Assembly: GCA_963691835.1 (NCBI GenBank)
Contig: OY829383.1
Location: forward strand, 186,001-250,000
Direction of reading: 5' to 3'
DNA length: 64,000 bases
Source: G963691835 sp963691835
GTDB lineage: Bacteria; Pseudomonadota; Alphaproteobacteria; Thalassobaculales; Thalassobaculaceae
This document shows, piece after piece, positions 52,824-62,091 of this stretch (its first letter is position 1; each line of letters begins with the position of its first letter). The translations under genes and the position numbers were made by a program. The notes under the pieces were generated by a model. It did no database searches and was not told the DNA's origin. It saw nothing but the letters and a program-made list of their open reading frames with translations.

Positions 52824-53840
52824 ATGACGGAACGTCGCCCTCGAATTCTCGACATTGCGCTCCAGGCCGGGGTCAGCACGGCAACGGTCGATCGTGTCCT
52901 GAACGGCCGTCCGGGCGTCAAGCAGAGTACTGTTGAGCGGATCGAGGCCGCCGTGGACTACCTGGCTGCTTCGCAGAGCAGACCGACCGTCGCCGCATCA
53001 ACCGCGGCCACCCTCAACGTCGATGTCGTCATCTCAAAGTTCGGCGGGTTCGCCAACGAGCTGTTGGCAAAGGCATTCCTCAGATGGGCCCCGGATCTTG
53101 GGGTGTCCGTGACGTTCAATCATCCGGACGCCATGACGCCGGAAGCCTACGTTGCGGCGCTGGATCAGTGTCTTGAGCGACGGCCCGCAGGGATCGTGGT
53201 CCAGGCGCTGGATCATAGGAGCGTCCGGGAGGCGGTAAACCGCATCTGCGACGCGGGCATTCCCGTGGTCTCCGTACTGACAGATCTGCCAGGCTCAGGG
53301 GTGCTGGGATACGCGGGGTTGGACAACCGGTCCGCGGGCCGCACCGCCGGTCTCTTGATGGGGCGGTTGACCCGCAAGGCCGGAGAAGTAGCGGTGTTCA
53401 CTGGCGGCACGCTCTACCGCAGCCACGAAGAACGGGAGATCGGCATCCGCACCGTCATCCGGGACGAGTTCCCCGAGCTGACAATCCTTGAGGCAAGCGT
53501 CGGACTGGATGACCCGCACAAAAACTACCGCAAGGCGCTGGACCTTTTTCAATCCCGGCCAGACCTCGTCGGGCTGATCAATGTGGGCAGCGGAAACCGG
53601 GGCATTGAGAAGGCGATCGCCGAGGCGGGCCGGGGGTCGGATCTCGTCTATGTGGCTTTCAACCTCACGCCGTTGACCAGTGAAGCATTGCTGAAGGGCA
53701 CGATGGACGCTGTTGTCCACCAGGACATGGCTGTCTCCGCCCGCACTGCCCTTCAGGCGGTCATCGACGCCACAGGCGGCTTGTCCCCGCAGTTTCCGGC
53801 AACGCACTTGGAAATCGTTATGCGGGAGAACGTGCGGTAA
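52824..53840 (+). CDS. LacI-family regulator of the hydroaromatic/CoA operon
   Basis: A 338-residue LacI-type regulator. The HTH is ILDIALQAGVSTATVDRVLNGR, and the effector domain follows from about residue 65 with no clear sugar-specific signature. It is divergent from the 14-gene operon, with palindromic sites between. No strong ribosome site precedes the ATG, and the operator is only nine bases away, so autoregulation and a short leader are likely. Confidence 0.9.
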   Translation: MTERRPRILDIALQAGVSTATVDRVLNGRPGVKQSTVERIEAAVDYLAASQSRPTVAASTAATLNVDVVISKFGGFANELLAKAFLRWAPDLGVSVTFNHPDAMTPEAYVAALDQCLERRPAGIVVQALDHRSVREAVNRICDAGIPVVSVLTDLPGSGVLGYAGLDNRSAGRTAGLLMGRLTRKAGEVAVFTGGTLYRSHEEREIGIRTVIRDEFPELTILEASVGLDDPHKNYRKALDLFQSRPDLVGLINVGSGNRGIEKAIAEAGRGSDLVYVAFNLTPLTSEALLKGTMDAVVHQDMAVSARTALQAVIDATGGLSPQFPATHLEIVMRENVR

Positions 53841-53926
53841 TCGGCTGCTAGAGACGGATCACAGCGGTAGAGCTGATTCACGCACGATGATGGGCTCACG
53901 CAATGAACCCATCACCGTACAATCTG

Positions 53927-55789
53927 CTAGCGGGTTGGCATGCCGCGGGTCTGGGTCAACCGTGATTGTGCCGCAAGCCTGATGGGCGCGTTCGGGGCCC
54001 CGAAGCCGAGATACCGCGCCCGCGAGACAACCTCGAAGAAGAACCTGTCGGCGATCAGTCCAGTGTAGACCTGGAAGTATCGGCCAGCTTCATCCTCGTC
54101 ATAAAGAATGTTCAGGGCCCGGAGCTGGCCGGCCAGTTCATCATCCAGATCGAACCGCGCTTCCAGGTCATCGTAGTAGTTGTCCGGAATCTCCAGCAGG
54201 TCCAACCCTTCGGAACGCATTGCTTCAACGGCGGCGAAGATATCCGGCGTCTCAAACGCGATATGCTGAACACCGGAGCCGAAATACTCCGCGATGAAGC
54301 GGTTGGACTGGGTCCGGCTCGCCTGGCTGGCATTCAGAACGATCTGAACTGACCGGTCCTCCGTATGGAGGACTTCGCTCTCCACAAGGCCCGCCGGATC
54401 GAAAACATCCACTTGTGGCGTTTTGGCGAGATTCAGAACCGACCGGTAGAAGAGGCGCCATCCCAGCATCTCATCGACCGTGACGGATTGGGCAATGTGG
54501 TCGACACGCGTCAGGCCGACATTCGAGACCGGCGCCAGCGGGACCGGATCAAACTCGACGTCCCACACCCGGTCCAGTGCGTCGGCGGCATCAAGGAAAT
54601 AGAGGAGCGTGCCGCCGACCCCGCGCATGGCCGGGATCTCCAACTCGCCCGGCCCGATCGGCTGCCGGAATGATTGGGCCAGCATCGCCTCCCCCCGGCT
54701 CATCTGCGCAGCGGCATCACTCACACCGAGACCGATGGCATTCACGGAAGTCCCATGAGTGATGAAATGGGCATGGGCGAAACCTTCGGTTTCCGTGTTG
54801 ATGACGAGATTGATCTCGCCCTGAGCCCAACGGGTGACATCCTTCGACTTGTGAACGCCCGCCTTAGAGAAACCGAGAGCCCTAAAACACCGCTCCAGAT
54901 CCGCAACCTCCGCATCGGAGGTCGCGAACTCGATGAAGGCGACACCGGTCAAGGCGGGAGCCGGCGGCACGGCCCCGCCATCCCGCGTCCGGCCCGTCAT
55001 GGCGATGAGAGACCGCTCCCCATCCCGCGCGATCTGCCGGGGAGAGGCCATGCGGAAGCGGTCATTGAAGATCTCATGACTGAGCCATCCGTCGTAACCG
55101 GTGGTGGCCAACGCATCCATGAAGGACCCGATATCCAACTCCCCCTGCCCCGGAAAGCACCGGAAGTGCCGGGACAACTGAAGAAGATCCATCTCCACCC
55201 GGGGGGCGTCCGCCACCTGAACAAAGGTAATCCTGTCTGCCGGGATGGAGCGGATCGGCTCAACCGGGTAGCCCGGGACGAGCGTATGGTAGCTGTCCAG
55301 AATGATCCCCACCCGGGGGTGATCGGCCCTTCGCACCACCTCCCAGGCATCCCGGTAGTCGCGGATGTGAAGTCCCCAGGCAAGGGCCTCAAAGCCAACA
55401 TTGACGCCAAAACCATCGGCGATGTCGCCCAACGCGCGGAGATCCTCGGCGGCCCGGTCGATCCCGCCTAGCGAGTGCGGTGAGATGTTGGAACAGACCA
55501 GAATGTTCTCGGTGCCCAACTCGTTCATCAACGCGAACTTGCGCCGTGCCCGGTCGAATCCTTTCGCGCGTCGTGGTTCGGGCATTCCTTCGAAATCCCG
55601 GAACGGCTGGAAGGCGACGATCTCGAGACCCAGGTCTCTCACCATCGCGCCGACATCCGTCGGGCTGCCGTCGTGGGCAAGGATGTCAGTCTCGAAGATC
55701 TCAACACCCTCGAAGCCGGCTGCAGCGACCGCTTCAAGCTTCTCCCTCAGCGTCCCGCCAAGTGACACGGTGGCAATCGACGTTTTCAT
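53927..55789 (-). CDS. quiC: 3-Dehydroshikimate dehydratase fused to HPPD-like domain
   Basis: A 620-residue two-domain protein. Residues 1-280 are a TIM barrel of the AP-endonuclease-2/isomerase family (AGFEGVEIFETD, FGVNVGFEALAWG, IILDSYHT, LSHEIFNDRF), matching bacterial dehydroshikimate dehydratases. Residues about 300-600 are a two-part VOC region resembling 4-hydroxyphenylpyruvate dioxygenase (GVAFIEFATSD, VDHIAQSV, HIAFETPDIF). Fusions of this layout convert 3-dehydroshikimate to protocatechuate. ATG 55789 follows GGGGAGA. With aroE and aroQ it would complete quinate/shikimate to protocatechuate, though no protocatechuate dioxygenase is in the window. Confidence 0.88.
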   Translation of the reverse strand: MKTSIATVSLGGTLREKLEAVAAAGFEGVEIFETDILAHDGSPTDVGAMVRDLGLEIVAFQPFRDFEGMPEPRRAKGFDRARRKFALMNELGTENILVCSNISPHSLGGIDRAAEDLRALGDIADGFGVNVGFEALAWGLHIRDYRDAWEVVRRADHPRVGIILDSYHTLVPGYPVEPIRSIPADRITFVQVADAPRVEMDLLQLSRHFRCFPGQGELDIGSFMDALATTGYDGWLSHEIFNDRFRMASPRQIARDGERSLIAMTGRTRDGGAVPPAPALTGVAFIEFATSDAEVADLERCFRALGFSKAGVHKSKDVTRWAQGEINLVINTETEGFAHAHFITHGTSVNAIGLGVSDAAAQMSRGEAMLAQSFRQPIGPGELEIPAMRGVGGTLLYFLDAADALDRVWDVEFDPVPLAPVSNVGLTRVDHIAQSVTVDEMLGWRLFYRSVLNLAKTPQVDVFDPAGLVESEVLHTEDRSVQIVLNASQASRTQSNRFIAEYFGSGVQHIAFETPDIFAAVEAMRSEGLDLLEIPDNYYDDLEARFDLDDELAGQLRALNILYDEDEAGRYFQVYTGLIADRFFFEVVSRARYLGFGAPNAPIRLAAQSRLTQTRGMPTR

Positions 55790-55938
55790 CCCCGGTCTCC
55801 CCACGGACAGGATGGCAGCAGCGAGAGGGAGCATATCCTCCCATCACCGCGAGCGTGAAGATGGCGAGCCTCTCCCCTTCGCGGCCATAACCCGATAACG
55901 TTCAGAAAAACAAAACTCGATTCTTGGGAGGATCGAGG

Positions 55939-56925
55939 ATGGTCGGATTGCCACAAGAGGCGATAGACCGTTTCCATCAGGACGGTTTCCTCGTCATTCG
56001 GGATCTGCTTGACAGCGATAGACTTGTCCCCGCGTTCAAAACCGATTTCGGCAACCGCCTCCGCGAGATTGCTGACAGGATGGTGCAAGAGGGGAGGATC
56101 TCCTCTCCCTGTCCCAACGACGCGTTCGATGAAAAGGTGCAGTGGCTGTATCGGGAGTCGAAGGACATCTTCGCTCAGAACCTGAACATCTCCGTCCCTC
56201 CCAACGCTGGCATCGACGCGGACACCCCGATCTTTCTGCCGGAGAGTGTGTTCGAAGCCATCCGTGACCCAAGCCTGTTGGATGTTTTGGAGTCCGTGAT
56301 CGGCTCTGAGATCATGGTCAATCCGATCCAGCACGTCCGGATCAAGCCGCCCCAGGCGCTCGTCGACTCAAGTGCGGCGGGAATGGTCAACGCTGCCGTG
56401 GGGATCAGCCCCAAGAACGGCCTCGTCTCCCGCACCCCTTGGCATCAGGACAACGCGGTCGTCACCCCGGACGCTGACGGGACAAACATGATCACGGTCT
56501 GGTTCCCGCTGACGAGTGCCACCGAAGAACAGGGATGTCTCCAGGTGATTCCGGGCAGTCACCACGAGGGGCTGCGGGAGCACGTACAAGAGACAACCAA
56601 CCGGGAGTTCACAGTCCGCAAGCTGCCCGATATCGACCCTGTCACGCTGCCGATGGAGCCGGGCGACGTGCTTCTGCTTCATCGCCGGACCTGTCACGTA
56701 TCGCTACCCAATCGCGGCGCGCATGTACGGTGGAGTCTAGACCTCCGCTACCATCCGACGGGGATGCCGTCGGGACGGGATGCGCTGCCCAGCTTTGTGG
56801 TCAGGAGCCGCAGGAACCCCGACTCGGAAGTCTCTTCTGTCGAGGATTGGCGGGCCGGATGGAGACAATCGATCTCCGCTCTTGCCGCGTCTCCGCCAGT
56901 CCAGGCCCGGACCCGCTGGGCCTGA
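55939..56925 (+). CDS. Phytanoyl-CoA dioxygenase-family oxygenase (copy 1)
   Basis: A 328-residue Fe(II)/2-oxoglutarate-type oxygenase. The metal triad is visible as His and Asp in TPWHQDNAV and His in RTCHVSLP, with a distal Arg for the co-substrate. Members hydroxylate varied small molecules. GGGAGGA precedes ATG 55939. It converges on the Liv operon and is a distant paralogue of the gene at 62092. Substrate unknown. Confidence 0.88.
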   Translation: MVGLPQEAIDRFHQDGFLVIRDLLDSDRLVPAFKTDFGNRLREIADRMVQEGRISSPCPNDAFDEKVQWLYRESKDIFAQNLNISVPPNAGIDADTPIFLPESVFEAIRDPSLLDVLESVIGSEIMVNPIQHVRIKPPQALVDSSAAGMVNAAVGISPKNGLVSRTPWHQDNAVVTPDADGTNMITVWFPLTSATEEQGCLQVIPGSHHEGLREHVQETTNREFTVRKLPDIDPVTLPMEPGDVLLLHRRTCHVSLPNRGAHVRWSLDLRYHPTGMPSGRDALPSFVVRSRRNPDSEVSSVEDWRAGWRQSISALAASPPVQARTRWA

Positions 56926-56940
56926 CGGTCCACCGGCAGA

Positions 56941-57744
56941 TCAGGAGGCGTGCAACAGCGCACGTACCTCTTCATCATCGAGTTCCTGACCAAGATACGC
57001 TTCGATCACAGCGTGGTCGTCCTTGACCTCTTCCGGTGTCCCCTCCCCGATCTTCTCTCCGTAGTCGAGGACCGTGACCTTGTCGCAGGTCTCCATGACG
57101 ACTTTGAGGATGTGCTCGACGATCAGAATGGTCAGTCCGTAACGTTCCTTAAGCCGCATCACGATCGATAGCAGATGGTCGACGTTGACCGGGGACAGCC
57201 CCGCCGCCGGTTCATCCAGCATCAGAAGTTTGGGACGCATGGCCATCGCCCGGCCAAGCGCGAGCAGGCGCCGCTGGCCACCCGAAAGCTCGCTTGCCGG
57301 CATGTCCGCGAAATCCACGAGGCCGATAACCTCAAGGAGTTCCATCATGCTGTCGCGGAGTTCCTCGTCGCGTTGGCGCACGCCGCTGCTGTTGAAGAGG
57401 GTCGCCGCAAAGCCATAAGGCGTATGGGTGTGATAACCGACCATCAGGTTTTGCAGCACCGTCATCTCGGAAAACAGACGAAGAAGCTGGAACGTCCGGG
57501 CAATGCCGAGTTTGGCGACATCGTGTGGCGGCGCGCGGGTGATGTCGGTGCCGTCGAACCGGATCAGACTTCCGGGGTCGGGCTGATAAACGCCGGTGAC
57601 AAGGTTGAAGAACGTCGACTTGCCGGAGCCGTTCGGGCCGATCAGGCCGTGAACCGACCCCTCCTCCACCTCAAGATCCAGGTTGTGGACCGCCTTGAGG
57701 CCCCCGAAGCTCTTGGACAAGCCTTTGGTCTCAAGAAGCGCCAT
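56941..57744 (-). CDS. Branched-chain-type ABC transporter ATPase (LivG-like)
   Basis: A 267-residue ABC ATPase. Walker A is GPNGSGKST, signature LSGGQRRLLALGRAM and Walker B LLMLDEPAAGLSP. The long segment between Walker A and the signature is typical of LivG. It overlaps the LivM gene by 14 bases. It pairs with the LivF-like ATPase at 61028. Confidence 0.93.
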   Translation of the reverse strand: MALLETKGLSKSFGGLKAVHNLDLEVEEGSVHGLIGPNGSGKSTFFNLVTGVYQPDPGSLIRFDGTDITRAPPHDVAKLGIARTFQLLRLFSEMTVLQNLMVGYHTHTPYGFAATLFNSSGVRQRDEELRDSMMELLEVIGLVDFADMPASELSGGQRRLLALGRAMAMRPKLLMLDEPAAGLSPVNVDHLLSIVMRLKERYGLTILIVEHILKVVMETCDKVTVLDYGEKIGEGTPEEVKDDHAVIEAYLGQELDDEEVRALLHAS

Positions 57745-58768
57745 CGGATTTGCCCTCCCGAATGGCGATGAACCGGCGTGTCACGAAGTACCGGTCGATC
57801 ACACCACCGATGCCCTGGGGCATGAACATGACCAGCAGGACCATGCTCAACCCAAAGAGAAGCGGCTGGTAGAAATAGTACTCAAGCGTCTGATCGTAGA
57901 TGAGGGTCACCACGATCGCGCCGATCACGCCACCCCAGATATGGCCGATGCCACCCAGAACGACCATCAGCAGGAGCGTCACCATCTCGATGACGGTGAA
58001 ATTGTTGTGGTGGATGAAACCCGGCGGCATATGCGCGAAGAGCGCCCCCGCCGCACCCGCGTACACAGCACTGATAACAAAGGCGAGGAGCTTGTAGCGC
58101 GCGACATTGATGCCATGGACCGAGGCGGCGATCGTATCTTCCCGGATCGCCATGAATGCGCGGCCTGTCGCCGATTTCAGGATCGAGAACGAGAGATAGA
58201 TCCCGATCAGCGCCGCGGTCATGACAAGGTAGTAGTACCGCTCAAAGCTGTTGAACACGAACGACCCGATCACAGGCTCGGGGATCAGCATCAGCCCGGT
58301 GGAGGATCCGAAAAGAGGCGTAACGGCGATCATGATCCGGACGGACTCGCCAAGCCCGAGTGTGGCCAGCGCCAGATAGGCGCCTTCAAGCCGAACCGAC
58401 GGAAGGCCAACGATCAGGCCTGCCATCGCGGTGATCAGAACGCCGATCGGGAACGCGACCCAGAACGACACGCCGTAGTGGATCGACAACAGCGAGGATG
58501 AGACGGCGCCAATCGCGTAGAGTCCTACGTGGCCAACCGTGACCTGGCCGCAGAACCCTTTGACGATGTTTAGGCCCGTGGTCAGGAGAATGAAGATGCA
58601 GATCTTATTGACCAGATAGACGAAATAGTCGTTCGCGACGAACGTCAGGATCTGCGGCAGCGGCAGCAACAGAACGAACGCAAGGACCCACGGCAAGAGC
58701 CGGTGAACCCGCCCAAGCCGGTCGATCGACGATCCGATCCCTGAGAACACGCCAACGATGGCGGTCAT
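57731..58768 (-). CDS. Branched-chain-type ABC transporter permease (LivM-like)
   Basis: A 345-residue membrane permease with nine or ten TM helices. The LivM-typical block AFMAIREDTIAASVHGIN lies in the ATPase-coupling loop, and GVIGAIVVTLIYDQTLEYY near the C-terminus. It follows the binding-protein gene, separated by a strong stem-loop. Confidence 0.92.
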   Translation of the reverse strand: MTAIVGVFSGIGSSIDRLGRVHRLLPWVLAFVLLLPLPQILTFVANDYFVYLVNKICIFILLTTGLNIVKGFCGQVTVGHVGLYAIGAVSSSLLSIHYGVSFWVAFPIGVLITAMAGLIVGLPSVRLEGAYLALATLGLGESVRIMIAVTPLFGSSTGLMLIPEPVIGSFVFNSFERYYYLVMTAALIGIYLSFSILKSATGRAFMAIREDTIAASVHGINVARYKLLAFVISAVYAGAAGALFAHMPPGFIHHNNFTVIEMVTLLLMVVLGGIGHIWGGVIGAIVVTLIYDQTLEYYFYQPLLFGLSMVLLVMFMPQGIGGVIDRYFVTRRFIAIREGKSDGAS

Positions 58769-58802
58769 GCCCGAACCTCAAATTGCGATGTTTCGGAGGA
58801 AG

Positions 58803-58828
58803 CCGCGGGAGGAGCATTCCTCCCGCGG
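58803..58828 (-). promoter_or_regulatory. Stem-loop after the Liv binding-protein gene
   Basis: CCGCGGGAGGA pairs perfectly over 11 bp with TCCTCCCGCGG around the loop GCAT, 19 bp after the binding-protein stop and ahead of livM. No U-run. It is the strongest of the four analogous hairpins and would be expected to raise the level of binding protein relative to the genes after it. Confidence 0.75.
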
Positions 58829-58846
58829 GTGATGATCGTTCTTTGC

Positions 58847-60058
58847 TTACTTCAGACCAAAGTCCTCGGGCATGGTCACCCGAGACAGCACCTCGGTCTT
58901 GTAGTCCTTGCCGCCTTTGGAATAGGCGATCAGAACGGCCGTGCGGTTGCCGTCGCGGCATTGCGGCGTCGGTGCCGCGCAGAAGCTGATCGGGCCGGAT
59001 GCCAGGCCTTGATAGTCCTTCACCGAAGCGATCGCGTCGCGGATGGCGGTGCGGTCGGCAGCCACCGAGCCGCTGTCGAGCGTCAGGTCGGCCCGTCCCA
59101 GCGCGATCTCGACGATCCGGATCAGATCGTAGGCCTGACTGAAGTCATGATCAGGCGCATGGATGCCGTAGCGGGCCCGCACCATCTCATTGAACAGCCG
59201 CGCGATCGGACGGGTGTCCGCCGCCGCATAGGCCGCTGCGAAAAACACGCCCTTGGCCGCGTCACCCGCGATGGCTGGAACCGGCGAGTTCGAGGCTGAG
59301 GACGAGCCGATGCGGTTCACATCCGGGCCGATGCCCGCCTCGTAGGACTGGATCAGCGCCCGGGCCATCGTCTCGGCCAGCGCGGCGATCATGATCCCGT
59401 CCACACCCTCCGATTTGATCTTCTGCATGTGGGTCCGGAAGTCGACTTCCTTCTCCTGAACCTGGGCGACATAGGCCGGCTCGACACCGAACTGTGCCTT
59501 CATCTGGGACTGCATCGCATCACAGTCGTTCTGGGAGGCCGCGTCGGCCGCACAGAGATAGGCAACCTTCTTGCCGATGTTCTCGCCCACGTATTTTGCG
59601 TTCACGCCAGCGTAGTACCGTCCCGAAACAGGTACCCGGAACACCCACTCCGAGTTCTTCTGGGTGATCGTTGCGTTGGTCGAATGCGGAATGATCTGCG
59701 GCACCTGGGCCTTTGCGGTCACATCCACGATCGGCAAAGTCACGGACGAGCAGGTCGAGCCGATCAGCAAGTGGATCTTCTCCTGGAAGATCAGCTTGTT
59801 CGCATTGGCCACACCCTTGTCCGACTTGCACTCGTCGTTCAGCAGTGTCGCCTTGATTGTGTTGCCATTGATGCCGCCGGACTCGTTGATCAACTGGATC
59901 TCGTCCATGACCATCTGGCCGTATTTCTGTCCGTTCTCACTGACCATGCGCATGGTGATGCCGACCCGGATCTCTCCGGCGAACGCGGTGGTGGCGGCCG
60001 CCGCCATCAGGCTCGTCGCAAGCCCGGCCGCTGCCAGGCTCCGCTTCAATGTGGTCAT
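58847..60058 (-). CDS. Branched-chain-type ABC transporter binding protein
   Basis: A 403-residue LivJ-like periplasmic binding protein. A signal peptide (LAAAGLATSLMAAAATTAFA) ends at about residue 27. The mature region begins GEIRVGITMRM and contains the CKSDKGVANANKLI and Cys-rich LIGSTCSS segments of this family. It lies in the middle of a five-gene Liv operon. Such systems also import aromatic acids and amides; the surrounding hydroaromatic genes make an aromatic or cyclic acid possible. Confidence 0.92.
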   Translation of the reverse strand: MTTLKRSLAAAGLATSLMAAAATTAFAGEIRVGITMRMVSENGQKYGQMVMDEIQLINESGGINGNTIKATLLNDECKSDKGVANANKLIFQEKIHLLIGSTCSSVTLPIVDVTAKAQVPQIIPHSTNATITQKNSEWVFRVPVSGRYYAGVNAKYVGENIGKKVAYLCAADAASQNDCDAMQSQMKAQFGVEPAYVAQVQEKEVDFRTHMQKIKSEGVDGIMIAALAETMARALIQSYEAGIGPDVNRIGSSSASNSPVPAIAGDAAKGVFFAAAYAAADTRPIARLFNEMVRARYGIHAPDHDFSQAYDLIRIVEIALGRADLTLDSGSVAADRTAIRDAIASVKDYQGLASGPISFCAAPTPQCRDGNRTAVLIAYSKGGKDYKTEVLSRVTMPEDFGLK

Positions 60059-60106
60059 GTCATATCCTCCCTCGTCTTTGACGATTCTTTGGACAGTGGC
60101 GCTTGA

Positions 60107-61009
60107 TCACGCCTTCACCTTTGCCTCGACCCCCAGCAGGCCCGAAGGCCGAAGCATCAGCACAAGGATCAACAACAGAAACGCGTAGATGTCCTTGTGA
60201 TTGGGAGAGATGTATGCCGCTCCCAAATTCTCGAATATCCCAACCATGAGACCGCCCAGGATGGCGCCCGGCAGGCTACCGAACCCGCCGACGACAGCCG
60301 CCGCAAAGGCCTTCATCAACATCAGGTAACCCATCTCCACCTGGACCGATTGCATCGGCCCCACCAGCGTACCGGCCGCCGCCGCCAAGGCGCAGGCGAG
60401 CCCGAAGATCAGCGAGATCATAAGCGGCACGTTGATGCCCATCAGAAAGGCGATGTCCTTGTTCGCGGCGACCGCGCGGACCGCCAGTCCGAGCTTTGTC
60501 TTCTTCAGGAAGATGTGCAGAGCCCCCATCAGAACGACCGCGATGACGGCGGTCAGCCCGTAGCTTTTCGGCAAGGAGATATCGCCGACCTGGAAGGGCG
60601 GGCCGAGGTCGACGGGGAACGGCTCCGCATCCGCTCCCCAGATCAGGAACGCCAAGTTCATCAGGACGACAGACATGCCGAAGCCGCAGATGATCATGCC
60701 CATGCCCGCGACAGTGTATCCGCCGCCGCTCTTCGTAAGGCGTCTATAGAAGACCCGTTCCAGGATGGTGCCCAGAATGCCGACGGTGATCATCGCGCAG
60801 AGCAACGCGAAGGGGTACGGCACGCCCATATGCTCAGAGAACACCAGTCCGAAGAACGCGCCGAACATGTAGATCTCGCCGTGGGCGAAATGGACGATGT
60901 CGAGGCCCGAATAGATCAGCGAAATCCCCAACGCGACGATGCCGTAGACGACACCGATCGTCAGTCCGAACAGGATGAAGGCGAAGAAGGACGAGAAATC
61001 GAATTCCAT
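60107..61009 (-). CDS. Branched-chain-type ABC transporter permease (LivH-like)
   Basis: A 300-residue permease with about eight TM helices. GLTIGVVYGIVALGISLIYSG at the start and AFAAAVVGGFGSLPGAILGGL near the end are LivH hallmarks. It forms the channel with LivM. Separated from livF by 18 bases. Confidence 0.93.
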   Translation of the reverse strand: MEFDFSSFFAFILFGLTIGVVYGIVALGISLIYSGLDIVHFAHGEIYMFGAFFGLVFSEHMGVPYPFALLCAMITVGILGTILERVFYRRLTKSGGGYTVAGMGMIICGFGMSVVLMNLAFLIWGADAEPFPVDLGPPFQVGDISLPKSYGLTAVIAVVLMGALHIFLKKTKLGLAVRAVAANKDIAFLMGINVPLMISLIFGLACALAAAAGTLVGPMQSVQVEMGYLMLMKAFAAAVVGGFGSLPGAILGGLMVGIFENLGAAYISPNHKDIYAFLLLILVLMLRPSGLLGVEAKVKA

Positions 61010-61027
61010 CGCTTGAGCTCTACCCGC

Positions 61028-61765
61028 CTAGTGGACCAGATCGCGTGAGGTGTCGGCGACGGTGCCGCCGAGGAAGGACGACTTGACGTTCGGGTCCACC
61101 ATGAGAGCGTCGGACTCTCCTTGGATCAGGATCTTCCCGTCGCGGATGATGTAACCGTATTCAGCCAACAGCAGCGCCATCCGCACGTTCTGCTCAACGA
61201 TCAGAACAGTGACGCCGCTCTCCCGGATGCGGTTGACCGTCGCGAAAATGTCCAGAACGATTTTAGGCGCCAGGGCCGCACTCGGCTCGTCCAGCATGAG
61301 CATTTTTGGCGCCGCCATCAGCCCCCGGCCAATGACAAGCATCTGAACTTCGCCGCCGCTCAGCGTTCCCGATAACTGGGAACGGCGCTCCTTAAGGCGC
61401 GGGAAGTATCCATAGATCCGCTCCAAATCCGCGGCCACCCCGGCTGCGTCCGAACGGGTGAACGCGCCGAGCATCAGGTTCTCCTCGACCGTCATGCCGG
61501 GATATGAGTCTTTGCCCTGAGTAACCTGAACGAGGCCCCGCCTCACTATCTGGTCCGGGCGCATGTTGTGAATGGGCTCCCCGTCGAACTCGACCGTTCC
61601 CGCCCAGACGGGCAGCAGCCCCGAAAGCGCCCTCAACATGGTCGACTTACCGGTTCCATTGCCGCCCAAAAGAGCGACGATCCCGCCCTGCGGCACCGAC
61701 AAATCGATACCGCGCAGGATCTGGACCCGGCCATAGCCGGCTTCCAAGCCCGTGACATTCAACAT
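61028..61765 (-). CDS. Branched-chain-type ABC transporter ATPase (LivF-like)
   Basis: A 245-residue ABC ATPase: Walker A GGNGTGKST, signature LSGGEVQMLVIGRGL, Walker B MLMLDEPSAALAP and EQN as the H-loop region variant (IVEQN). It is the first gene of the operon, unlike most Liv operons, where livF is last. It works with LivG as an ATPase heterodimer. Confidence 0.93.
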   Translation of the reverse strand: MLNVTGLEAGYGRVQILRGIDLSVPQGGIVALLGGNGTGKSTMLRALSGLLPVWAGTVEFDGEPIHNMRPDQIVRRGLVQVTQGKDSYPGMTVEENLMLGAFTRSDAAGVAADLERIYGYFPRLKERRSQLSGTLSGGEVQMLVIGRGLMAAPKMLMLDEPSAALAPKIVLDIFATVNRIRESGVTVLIVEQNVRMALLLAEYGYIIRDGKILIQGESDALMVDPNVKSSFLGGTVADTSRDLVH

Positions 61766-62091
61766 GGCGACCAGCGCCCCGATGTCGTTCTTATGCGGGG
61801 ATCCGTCGAGCGTGCCCTGTCAGACCGCTCTGTTTCTTGGTTATCCCCGCACTCCTCCCAAGTCGAAACTGTATGGCAATGTCTTAACGACGCGCATCCC
61901 TATTCTTTCAAGGGTCTTCGACGCATCCAGCATTGGGGGCGCATCTCGCCCTCCTCAACCCGCTGAATGGCAGGACACTTGGTGCTGTACGTTCCTTGTT
62001 TGCGGCGGAAGGCAACAACCTCCATATTTACTCAGCTATCTCTCTCCCTCAAAAAATACGATGTTAGGTTGAGGCGCAGGAGGGATTGACG
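61766..62091. other. Divergent intergenic region, livF to phyH
   Basis: About 325 bp between the divergent livF and dioxygenase genes. It must hold both promoters. I see no tRNA, palindrome or convincing -35/-10 pair. AGGAGGG just before the plus-strand start at 62092 is a ribosome site. Confidence 0.6.
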
